Source: Selaginella tamariscina (taxonomy: Eukaryota > Streptophyta > Lycopodiopsida > Selaginellales > Selaginellaceae). Taken from it: 64,000 bases of DNA. Position 1 is the first letter of the stretch; each line of letters begins with the position of its first letter. Shown here piece after piece: positions 1-10,606 of the stretch. The stretch covers positions 72,756 through 136,755 of the forward strand of contig PUQB01000649.1 of assembly GCA_003024785.1 (NCBI GenBank), given 5' to 3'. The translations under genes were made by a program, and so were the position numbers. The notes under the pieces are model-generated. The model ran no database searches and had not been told where the DNA came from. It saw nothing but the letters and a program-made list of their open reading frames with translations.

Positions 1-414
1 AAAGTTTTGATTCGAGAATTGCATGGACCAACGACATGACCATCAAGGGTCTCAATCATAGCAATAAACTTTGTGAACAATGTACTAGCCATACCAATCC
101 AAATTGTGACCACACCATATGCAACGTCATCATGGACGATGGTTTTATCGTGAACATTATGTCAATAGAGCTTCACCAAAGTTGAGAATGCAACCTCCAA
201 AGCCCTCACTATTCCTTGTGTGCATGATGAACTAGGCCAAAGTGACACCCAAGAGCATCATGAGGACAATAAAAAGGTTAAGATCTAGAGCATTAAGTTC
301 TGGATCAACATCATCATCCTTGACATGCACTCAAAAGGGGGATTTGACCTGCTAATTGGGTTGGCCTTAGCTAAAAACTGACCATAACCCAACAAAAACA
401 CGAAAAATCAGAGT
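1..414. other. Unassigned repeat-like flank
   Basis: No open frame of useful length or recognisable domain. The sequence runs into the large-LTR terminus that begins near 415, so it may be older repeat DNA, but I cannot match it to anything else in the window. Confidence 0.3.
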
Positions 415-594
415 AAGAATTTTTTAAATAAAAGTGCTAGCTTCACCTAGAGTTTCTTGCAAGTACCTAACAACATCGACCGGACCATCACTAAATACCC
501 AAGGGCACTAAGTAGACCTTTTTCCTCAACACGCTACATAATTCAACAATAGTCAACTCTAAAGTAAAGAGCAGTCATAATAAAAACTATGACA
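415..594. mobile_element. Terminal ~180 bp of a large LTR (solo-LTR family, copy 1)
   Basis: This stretch matches the last 180 bp of the LTR-like insert at 54,922-56,693 in the same orientation. Shared blocks include the 'cttgcaagtacctaa' region, the 'ggaccatcac' region and the terminal 'aaaactatgaca'. It ends in CA, as LTRs do. It is a decayed fragment. A third, inverted piece of the same terminus lies at 35,025-35,100. Confidence 0.7.
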
Positions 595-675
595 AGGATG
601 GTTAAGTAGTCTAAGGCGCTAGACTCATGTTCTCGTCTCTCATTGGAGGTGTGGGTTCAAATCCCACTCTTGATA
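592..675 (+). tRNA. tRNA-Leu-like sequence with CAT in the anticodon position (pseudo-tRNA or SINE head)
   Basis: The D arm with A box, anticodon stem, long variable arm and a perfect T arm (stem 651-655/663-667, B box GGTTCAAATCC) follow plant tRNA-Leu(CAA) closely. The anticodon loop reads CTCATGT, so CAT replaces CAA. Several acceptor-stem pairs are mismatched, the anticodon stem is imperfect, and the 5' end overlaps the end of the LTR fragment. I judge it a decayed tRNA copy or the head of a SINE rather than a working gene. Confidence 0.6.
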
Positions 676-936
676 CACATGTAGTGCTCGTGGCTTTTAC
701 CTAGCACCCGACTCACTACCCGGTTTGACACTTGCTCAATGGGCATCCATTCTTCCATTGCCAAGATTTAAACTAGGTTTGGCATGGGTATTTGGTTGTT
801 GCATACCTTGGGGTTGTGGCACATATGATTAGTGCGTAGGTCTCATAGCTATAGGGTGATCTTGAGGTCGAGAGTTTGAGCCTCTCTCAACCCATCTTGT
901 CTTTCTCACCCATTATGTGATGAGATATATACTCTC
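676..936. other. Intervening repeat DNA with a second tRNA-like B box
   Basis: No gene is seen. The stretch at 860-900 has a B-box-like segment followed by a T-arm-like repeat (cgagagtttgagcctctctc), similar to the tRNA-Ser T arm of the SINE that follows, so it is probably another degraded SINE head. Confidence 0.35.
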
Positions 937-2195
937 TTGTGTCCCCAAGAGAGTTTGAGTCTCTCAGGCAACATACTCTCGTGTTGTGTACAACTGCCCC
1001 AAGAACATATTCATGGAATATTCCCTTCTTGTTTCATGAGGTTTTGTATGTAATTCCCCAAAGAAGATATCCATGGAATATTCCCTTCATGTTTTCATGG
1101 GTCTTCGTGTTGTGTTGTATTTAACTCCCAAAGAAGATACTCATGGAGTATTTCCTTCCTGTTTTCATAGGTCTTCATGTTGTGTTGTATGTAACTCCCC
1201 CAAGAAGATATTCATGGAATAGTCCCTTCTTGGTTTTATGTTGGGGGAGTTATAGTGTTGTGTTATATGTAACTCCCCTAAGAAGATATTTATAAAATAT
1301 TCCCTTCTTAGTTTCATGTTGTGTTGTATGTAACTCCCCAAGAAATATTCATGAAATATTTCCTTCTTGGTTTTATGTTGGGGGAGTTACAATGTTGTGT
1401 TGTATGTAACTCCTCAAGAAGATATTCATGAAATATTTTCTTCTTGGTTTCATGTTGCGTTGTATGTAACTCTCCCAAGGAAATATTCATGGAATATTCC
1501 CTTCTTGGTTTCATCTTGGTACATGGGTTTCACCATGAGAGTTCAAGTCTCTCAGGAAATGTGCCTTCTTGTGTGAGATATTCATGAAATATTTCCTTCT
1601 TCATGAGAATATTTCTTTTTTGAGTGGTACCCCTCATCAGTCCCCAAGAAGATACTCTTGGAAAATAATCTTTTTATCCTCGCAAAGAGGAGAGAGAGAC
1701 TTGGAATATTCCCTTTTTGCCGGAGAGAACCCTTTCAAGTTTTTGCATTCTAGGACCATCTTAGTGTCCTTTGAACAACGTGATGAATATGTCACATTTT
1801 TTGAAGTGGCATTTTGGAACAAAGCCTTAACTTATAAAATATACTCCTATAATCTCTATTGAAATCAACATGTTCATTGTACTCTTACCAAATTGTGCTT
1901 AGCAAAGCTAAAGAGATGCTTGTATTGTGTTGACTCATGAAGGAGCTAACAAAGCATCAACTTATGGTGGGCAAAAGGGCAGTATGCTTTTGGCAAGTCC
2001 CACCACACTCAACCTCTCTCCTTTGTGGGCTCCATGCCTAACAAACAAACCTCCATGTGTCCCTACTAGTGCAGCTCCCCATAGGCATTAGTTTTGTAGT
2101 GTAATTGGTTATCACATCCTTCTCATATATTGAAGGTTCTCAATTTGAGTCTTGGCAAAGCCATGTGTGACATTGTTTTTGTGCGGATCTGAATA
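937..2195 (+). mobile_element. tRNA-Ser-derived SINE with amplified ~60-75 bp hairpin units (copy 1)
   Basis: Fragments of a tRNA-Ser 3' half (variable arm plus T arm) occur near 940-965 and 1512-1560. Between 0.98 and 1.68 kb there are nine or ten copies of a unit whose core is AAGAAGATATTC-ATG-GAATATTCCCTTCTT. The core is self-complementary and can form a stem of about 12 bp. Each core is followed by a 'gttgtgttgtatgtaactcc' linker. The tail (about 1,895-2,195) is shared with the copy at 46,140-46,780, including the 'gcaagtcccacca' block and a terminal 'gacattgtttttgt'-like block. Short ORFs here are repeat artefacts. Confidence 0.65.
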
Positions 2196-2202
2196 ACTTT
2201 CT

Positions 2203-2893
2203 TATGTCTTTAATTGGCATCTTATGTCTTATAAGATGTAAAATAATACATATATGTATTGACATATATATAATGTGTTAAAATTGATTAATTAATGAAT
2301 AATATGTTGTTTTATGTTTAACTTTAACAACAACATAGATTATGTCTTGTAAGATGTAAAATAATACATATATGTATGGACATATATAATGTGTTAAAAT
2401 TGATTAATTAATGAATAATATGTTGTTTTATGTTTAACTTTAACAACAACATATATGTCTTTAAGATGCCTTTAATTGGCATCTTATGTCTTGTAAGATG
2501 TAAAATAATACATATATGTATGGACATTTATATAATGTGTCAAAATTGATTAATTAATTAATAATATGTTATTTTATGTTTAACTTTAACAACAACATAA
2601 ATGTCTTTAAGATGCCACTGGATAACTTTCTTATGTCTTTAATTGGCATCTTATGTCTTGTAAGATGTAAAATAATATATATGTATGGACATATATATAA
2701 TGTGTCAAATTTGATTAATTAATAAATAATATGTTGTTTTATGTTTAACTTTAACAATAACATAAATGTCTTTAATTAGCATCTTATGTTTTATAAGATG
2801 TAAATAATATATATATGTATGAACATATATATAATGTGTCAAAATTGATTAATTAATGGAATAATATGTTGTTTTAACTTTAACAACAACATA
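2203..2893. repeat. Tandem repeat, five AT-rich units of about 115-165 bp
   Basis: Five head-to-tail units share 'cttatgtcttgtaagatg', a 'tatgtatggacatat' block, 'attgattaattaatgaat' and 'aactttaacaacaacata'. They start near 2,205, 2,341, 2,457, 2,600 and 2,764. Units differ by small indels and one lacks its leader block, so the array is not young. No coding potential is seen. Confidence 0.8.
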
Positions 2894-3471
2894 GAGTTAT
2901 GGTAAACATTTAAAATGTAAAGCATAATTATGTATAAAGAACTTTAATAACAATAAATATTACACTTCACATAATGTTAAGTGATTGTGTAAATATTTTA
3001 AAATGATACATAGTTATTCTTTGACATATAATTTACATAATTGTTTATTTCTTGACTTTTAATATATACTTATAATGTGTGAAAGCTTTTCTATATTGTA
3101 ATAATATTTTTTTATCGTATGTATTTAAATATTTTAATTATTTTATTTATTTTATTTTTGAATTCACTTCATATATTTATCCTTATAATTAAGATAGTAA
3201 AAGAGAGTTAGAATTTTAAATATCGTAATCACATTTAACCATATGTATTATATTAAAAACTTATTATAATATCTTTAGGTTACTAGTTTAGGTTTTGATC
3301 TGAAATAATTAAATTCTTGGTTAGGTCCAATGAAACAAATAAATAAAGGTGATTAACAATATTAAAATGTCACAAATTAAGTTTTAAGTTTTTCTCATGA
3401 ATATAAATTTAATAAGGTTTTAAGAAAAATATTTGTATATTCTTAGAAAATATATATATTGTGTAGTTTAT

Positions 3472-3529
<58 letters not shown>

Positions 3530-5210
3530 TAACATGTAATAAACAAATAAATAAAGGTGACTAATAAATAAACTAGGGCAAAATAAAAATAATAATTTAA
3601 ATAATACATAGCAAATTATATTGACAATAATAAAATCACTAGCAAGAAATTCATCATGAAATTAAGTGTATAAATTTTAATAAATTTTTAGTGGGATTTA
3701 TATTTGAAGATAACGTGTGTTTAATATTACAGTATAATATTCAAATTAAAATATATTTTAAAAGTGTACATATTGTGGAATGCATATATTAATATTAATT
3801 ATTGTAATATATTAATGAATATAATATAATATTTAAAACATACAAATCAAAACCAGAAAATACAATCTCTATATAAAATGTGATACAATTAAAATATATT
3901 AGTATATTTGCTAATGAGGTACAGATACGAGAGAAGATATATTAAAAAGATACAAAAAAACACTTTTAAATATCATGTTATTAAGTAAAACTCAAAATAT
4001 CTTTTCACTCTTTACTTAAAGACTCATTAAAATATTTAATAAATTTTTCCATTAACATTTTAACTTGAAATGTTTAATCCTTATCACCCCTCACGAATTA
4101 ATAATCAATATACATATGTATTTATTTTTTAATTTGGTGAACATGAAAGGGGTTTTATCACTAAAACTTTGGAGTTAATGGAGATTTCTAGTGAAGCATT
4201 ATTTATGACCTTTAATTTATAATATATCTTAATATCAATGTAACACATGAATAAATTTTTTTCTTTTATTTTAAATCATTGTTTTATTATGTAATGTATT
4301 TCTATAAAGAGTTAGATGATGGCCTTGAAAATTTAGAAAATTAAAAAATAATAATAATTAGTTTGTAATTTATGCAATTTAACTAGAATAAAAATAGTTA
4401 AACATAGATATCACAATGTAATATAGTTACCTTGGCATTTATTAAATTCAATTCATTAATATTTATTTAATTACACCTGTTTCAAATATAAACTAAATAT
4501 GTGTATTTTAATGTATTATTGTTCTTAAATAAATAAAATAATAACGTTAATGTTTACATGAAGTGTTTAATATTCAAATTACTTAATTAAAATTTTCTAT
4601 TAAGCAGTGTTATCGTATGAAGCTTATTAAAAAAACTTTGTTTTATTTTAATTATTTTGAACTTTATATTTATAATATTTAAATTTTTAAGTTGTAATGC
4701 TTAAATAATAATATCTATATTTTAATTTATTAAATTGAAGTTTGACAAGGATATGTAAATACTATAAATTTAAGAGGTATATATGTAATTTTTTATTAAA
4801 ATATACTCTATATTTACAATTCAAATCTTAATATAATTTCCTTAATTAAATCTTAACACTAAAACAAGCTTATTTACATTATAAATAATAAATAAAATAT
4901 GAAAAATATAATATTTTTAAAATTTTAATTCCTTATAGCATTTATAAAATAAATATTATAATTATATTAATATTTTTAATTTATTATAATTTATAATTAA
5001 TAATTACTTTATATTATAAAAGTTTCTCTTTATATAGAAATCAAATACTAAATATTTTTAATAATCTACATAATATCACAGATTTACAAGATATTCTAAA
5101 TTTATAGTATATTAATTTTTCCTATATTTTATTATTATTTTTTTAACCTTAAAATTAAACTTAGATCCTTGATTTAAAATAGATTTAACAATATTCTAAA
5201 TATATACAAA
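2894..5210. other. AT-rich intergenic desert
   Basis: Extremely AT-rich DNA with a (TA)n run at about 3,475-3,530. I see no open frame, RNA gene or ordered repeat. Confidence 0.6.
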
Positions 5211-5365
5211 TGTAAGATTCACGTGTAGCATGTGCACATACTATTATTAGCGTAGTGGATTTTGATAGCCGTCGGATTGGATTCAATCTGGACCACTCGC
5301 TCTTGTATATAAGTTAGGGTTTCTGAACTAATGGATATACACATTTTATATTCCGAGCTCTCACA
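5211..5365 (+). repeat. 5' LTR of the Gypsy element
   Basis: This TG...CA direct repeat of about 155 bp matches 9,887-10,042. It contains 'ctcttgtatataagtta', a likely TATA region. The sequence right after it (ttggtggaggtgag) is where the primer-binding site should be, but I cannot assign the tRNA. Confidence 0.85.
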
Positions 5366-8300
5366 TTGGTGGAGGTGAGGGGCACCTTAATTGTCCCTAC
5401 GGAGTGCTCGGATTTGTGTCTTTTTATCAATTTTCTTTGTCTTCTTAGGTCTAGCTTTTCCATTGTCTAGATCTATTCCTTTCTTGTGGATTTTGTCTTT
5501 TCTTCGTTCATGAATCCACAACAGGCAAATCCCTTATCTGTGGAGCAGTTACTCATGCAGTTGTTGGATGCCATGCGTGTGCAACTGAACAATCATTCTC
5601 AGTTGATGGCAGCATTCACAGTCCAGGTACTCCTCCTACTCATGTTGCAAACCCCGTGTCCGACCGGATTTCTTTCGCGGAAATCCTGGAGATGATGTGT
5701 ACCATTGGTTTGACCACTTCACTGTGGTTGCCACATATCATTCGTGGGACGGTGCTCAGTGTTTGCGCGAGTTTCCTACTTGTCTTCAAGGGACGGCGTT
5801 GCAGTGGTACAATGGTCTGGACGTTGCAACTCGTGGATTGGAATATTCTTCCAGAGATCTTCAAACGTGCATTTGGGCATGCGGACGACTGTGATGATGC
5901 TTTTCAGCAGTTGCATCGTATTCGTCAGGAGCCATCTGAGTCGGTGATGCAGTTTGGTGTTCGCTTTCGAAGCCTTTTGCTGCGTGCAGAACCTAACATG
6001 TCGGAACGCATCAAGTTAGGTATGTTGTGGCCAGCACTTCGTCAAGACCTTGTGGGGCTTGTGCATGCACTAGCTCCAGTGACTCTTGACGATGCTTTGA
6101 GGCTGGCACAACGATATGAGTCGTCACCTCTCCCACTTGCGCCTTCACGTGCTCTGTTCCACTCCATGTTGGGGATGGACCTGCTCCGATGGAGGTTGAG
6201 GCTGTTGCCGCTCGTGTACCAGCACAAGGTGGGGCCCGTGGACGAGGACGTGGACGTGCAGTTCGTTGTTGGGCATGTGATGAGGTTGGACACACGTATC
6301 GGCGCTGTCAACGGTTTCCCGATTGGCGTCCCCCATTTCCAGGATGGAGGCCATGGCGTCAACAACGTCCGGTTGGTGCTGCTGCAGTGGAAGGTTGTGA
6401 TGCGGTGGATCTTCCGGGAAACGACGAATCGCACGAGTAGAGGAGGGTCCTCGTGCGAATAAATTAGTGACCCCTCCATCTTTCTTTCGGGAGTATCATC
6501 AAGGGGTTCACTCGGCACCAAATCATCCGGTTTTCACTTTTCAAGCTCTTTAATCAGCCACATCCTGTTTTCCTTTCAGTGTTGGTGGATACAGGTTCAA
6601 GTTTGTCCTCTGTTTCTCAATCTGTTGCTACACGTTGCAGCCTTCATTTGCGTCGTGCGGTAGAACCAGTCTTCATTCTGTACGGCAACGGACATACTCA
6701 TGCTTGTTCGGGATGAAGTGGACATTGTTGTTCGTGTGGATGATCGTGAGCTCGAGCTTCAATCTTTGCGGGTGGTGCCGAGTCAAGCTTTTCACCTTAT
6801 TCTTGGTATGGATTGGTTAACTCGCAATCATGCCAAGTGTGACTTTGAAAAGTCTCCCCCTTGTTTGACTCTCCCTCGTCTTTCTTCCATTCCTCTTACT
6901 TCTATTCCACTTCGTCCATCTGCTTCCACCTCTGCTTCCATCACTTTTGTCTCACCCTATTTCCAACCATTTTCCCTTCATGCTCTTCCTTTTCTTCTTG
7001 GATCCATCAGATGATCGTCGTGCTGTAGTTGTTGATCAACTCAAGAAGGAGTATGCTGATCTTTTCAACTTCGACTTGTCATCTGGGGCCAAGATTGCGA
7101 CACGCCACCCTATTCCAACTGGAGAGCTAGGCCAATCAAGGTACCTGTTCGGCGTCGTCACCAAAGGAGCTCAAGATCTTACGAGCGAATGTCAAAGAGA
7201 TGTTGGAGAAGGGTGTTATCCGGAAAGTCTCGAAGTCCTTGGGCGTGCGAACCTCACCTTGTGACGAAGCCTGATGGGAGCGTTCGATTCTGCATTGACT
7301 ATCGCCCATTAAATGAGGTAACCGTCTCAGATGTGTACCCACTTCCTCATACTGCAGACCTTTTGGATCGACTGGGGCGGAGCCGTTGGTTCACCAAGTT
7401 AGATCTCGCATCTGGATATTGGCAAGTTCCGATGGCTGACATGGACATTCCCAAGACTGCTTTTCGACACCATTTGGCCTGTACGAGTTCTTGGTGATGC
7501 CTTTCGGTTTGAGCAATGCTCCAGCAACTTTCCAGCGTATGATGGACGAGGTTCTTTGCGACATGCCGGAGGTGACTGCTGATTTCATCGATGATGTTTT
7601 GATCCATTCAGATGGAACGTGGGAGGAGCATGTCGGTGATGTACGTAAGGTTTTGGATCGACTGCGGGAAGTTGGTTTGAAGTTGAAGCCATCTAAGTGT
7701 GTGTTTGGATCAAAGGACACCACTTATCTGGGTTATCGCATTTCACGTGAAGGTTTGCAAGTCGATCCTGACAAACTAGTTGCAGTTTTGAAGTTCCCTA
7801 CGCCAAGTGTGTGAATGATGTGCAACGCTTTCTTGGCAAGGTACAATATCTGGGTCGTTTTGGATCATCTTTCAGATCGTACTGCACCGTTGCGCGCGTT
7901 GTTGAAATCGTCAATGACTTTTTTGTTTGGTCTAAGGATTGCAAGCAGGCATTTGCAGATCTCAAAGAGTTGTTGACGACTCCTCCAGTTTTGGCGTACC
8001 CGGATTACACCCGTCCTTTCATCTTGCGTGTAGATGCTTCTGACATCGGCCTCGGGGTGTATTGATGCAGGAGAGTACAAGTGTTCCTGGCCAACGACAT
8101 CCCATTGCGTACATCAGCCGTACATTGCAGCCAGCAGAGGTGAATTACTCCACACAAAAAAGGAGTGTCTAGCAGCAGTTTGGGGTTTTGAGAAGCTCCA
8201 TGCCTACTTGCATGGTTCGCGGACGTTGTTGGAAGGCGATCATGCAGCAGTCACTTCGTTGTTGAAGCGAAGAATTTGATTGGCGTACTGCTCGGTGGGC

Positions 8301-9886
8301 CTTGAAACTTCAAATTTACGACTTTGAAGTTGTTCATCGTCCAGGGAGTTCCATGGCTGATGCTGATGCTCTTTCTCGGGCTCCTCTTCCACCTTCTCTC
8401 TCTTCTGTTGCCCCAAGAACCAGTTTCCAACTTCAATGGACTTTTTGACGAAGATTTGTACCATCACAGTTGCTTGTGCTTGACGTTTAGTGTCCGTAGA
8501 ATGCAGAGTTAGATTTGCCGTCTTTGGATGAGGTTCGAAGCTTAAAAGGTTGAGCCGTGAATTCGACGGCTTCGTGATGGGTTTGAGAATCTTTTATCAC
8601 TTGCTGATGACTTGCCTTTCAGGCATTTACATTCGCAGTATCGCCTTTAGGATGACCTTCTTTTATTTTGTGGGACTGATCTGATGATCCTTTGCGGTTG
8701 GTGGTGCCTTCAATCTTCATTCCACGCTTCCTCCATGCTTACCATGACTCTCCTATTCTTGGCGGGCACATGGGACATCGTCGGGTGATGGAGAAGCTGC
8801 GCAGATCTTTCTATTGGCCGGAGTTGCGAGGAGATGTGATTCGGTATGTGCGTAGTTGTGTGTGGTGCCAAGCTCGCAATACTCCCCCATGTGCTTCGGA
8901 AGGACGGTTGGAGTCAATTGCAGTTTCTCGTCCGTTTGAATTGGTGGCATTTGATTTGATGGGACCTTTTCCGCGGTCAACTGCTGGTAACGAGTACGTT
9001 ATTATTGCTTCTGATTACCTAACTCGTTGGGTAGAAGTTGGTGCTCTTGCTAGTGCGACTGCTTCTGCTGTTGGTCAGTTTCTCCTGAATCGGGTCGTGT
9101 TTCAGCATTCTTGTCCGGAGCGAATTCTCTCGGATAATGGTCCCGCATTTATGGCTGAGGCATTTCATGTTTTGACATCTCGATAGGGATACGCCACACT
9201 TTCACAAGTGCTTATCATCCTCAGACAGATGGTTTAGTGGAACGGCTCAGAACCTTCAAGGGGATGATCGCAAAGTATGTGAACTTTCAACATTCGATTG
9301 GGATGGTTATCTGCCGTCTCTCCGATATGCTTATGTCACTGGAGTTCAAAGTTCCATTGGTACTTCCCCATATAAGCTTTTTGTATGGTCATGACCCGGT
9401 GTTGCCAACGGAGTTGGGTTTGCCTTCTCGGTTACCGCGAGCTGCTGATGCTAGGTCGTGGGATCGGTATCTGACGAGCATTCTTCCATTGGTTCGTGCG
9501 GAGTCAGCAGAACACTTGGGCCGCGTACAAGTAGGACAACAACAACGTACAACTTGCATCATCGTCCTCCTGCGGAGTACAAGGTTGATGAACTGGTGTT
9601 GGTTCGTTTTCCCAAGCTTACGGTACGTGGTTTAGCTAAGAGTCTCCTTCCTCAGTGGAAAGGACCGTATCGAGTGCTACGGCAAGTAGGCCACAGGTTT
9701 ATGAGGTTCGGCACGACATTCAACCCGATCCTCCGGAGATTGTACATGTACAACGGTTGAAGCATTTTGCAACGGGAACAAGTTGTGCCGCCTACAATCC
9801 ACCAGTGCCTCCTCCTGATGTTCTCCAGATCCGGGCCCGTCTACAAGACCCTAACCAACTTACACCCTTCCGAGAGGAGGGGATGA

Positions 9887-10042
9887 TGTAAGATCCACGT
9901 GTACAGCTTACACATATTATTATTAGCGTAGTAAATTTTAATAACCATCAAATTGAATTCAATCTGGACCACTCGCTCTTGTATATAAGTTAGAGTTTTT
10001 GAACTAATGGATATACATATCTCTGTATTTTGAGCTCTCACA
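9887..10042 (+). repeat. 3' LTR of the Gypsy element
   Basis: This is the direct-repeat partner of 5,211-5,365, with the same TGTAAGAT start and CTCTCACA end, preceded by the polypurine tract. Confidence 0.85.
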
Positions 10043-10606
10043 TAAATATATTAAATATTATCTTAAATGAGAACCATTTATTAAGATAAATTATATTCTA
10101 GTATATTTTTAAAATTATTCATATAACACCAAAGGTTTGAAACAATTTAATTTAAATTTTGTTACATTCGTCTTTCCCATATTTTGATTATAAGATTAAA
10201 TTAGACCATTGATTTAAAATAATATATTTAATATAAATATTTAAATACATATTTAATATATACAAATATATTTTAGAAATATTTACATAATTTCACACTT
10301 TTAATGTGAAAGACATCAGGTTAATATCTACGTAATACTAACGTCTCCATTATTTCCCCTCTAACTATCTTAAGAGTAATTTCAACCATTAATTATAATA
10401 AATTTACTATATTCTAATATATTATTAACATATTCAATTATATTTTAAAAAATAGTCATATATAAATTTCAGTTTACCTCTTATAATCTAATAAAAATCT
10501 ATGTAGAAGTGCTTCTACACGAAGTTTGTGATGCTGTACATACATAAACACTCCATGCAGTAATGTAAGTATAGTTAACCAAAATTTTAAGCAAGATTAA
10601 AACTAA
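10043..10606. other. AT-rich intergenic spacer (3' side of the helicase gene)
   Basis: AT-rich DNA with no open frame or recognisable repeat. It probably includes the 3' UTR of the minus-strand helicase that ends at 10,607. Confidence 0.5.

Larger units (their letters stand above)
5211..10042 (+). mobile_element. Ty3/Gypsy LTR retrotransposon, broken (fossil)
   Basis: The element is about 4.8 kb with short LTRs of about 155 bp, both beginning TGTAAGAT and ending CTCTCACA. A purine-rich tract (gagaggaggggatga) sits directly before the 3' LTR. The parts run in Ty3/Gypsy order: gag (about 5,510-6,460), aspartic protease with a DTGS motif (about 6,580-6,830), reverse transcriptase (about 7,200-7,810), RNase H (about 7,930-8,390), integrase with an HHCC-like zinc region and catalytic core (about 8,690-9,300), and a GPY/F-type integrase C-terminus (about 9,590-9,770). 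The coding region is broken in many places, on the order of ten. LTR divergence of roughly 15% by eye suggests an old insertion. Target-site duplication is not clear. Confidence 0.9.

Noticed and set aside
592-675. A functional tRNA-Met or suppressor-type tRNA
   Set aside because: Although the anticodon reads CAT, the body is tRNA-Leu with a mismatched acceptor stem; most likely a dead copy.
1569-1862. A 97-codon ORF
   Set aside because: It is built from the SINE hairpin repeat and its flank, with no protein-like composition or homologue.
2203-2893. Regular repeats considered as a CRISPR-like array
   Set aside because: Units are contiguous AT-rich tandem repeats without unique spacers, in a plant genome.
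6011-6521. Minus-strand ORFs of 94 and 159 codons
   Set aside because: Antisense shadows of the Gypsy gag region.
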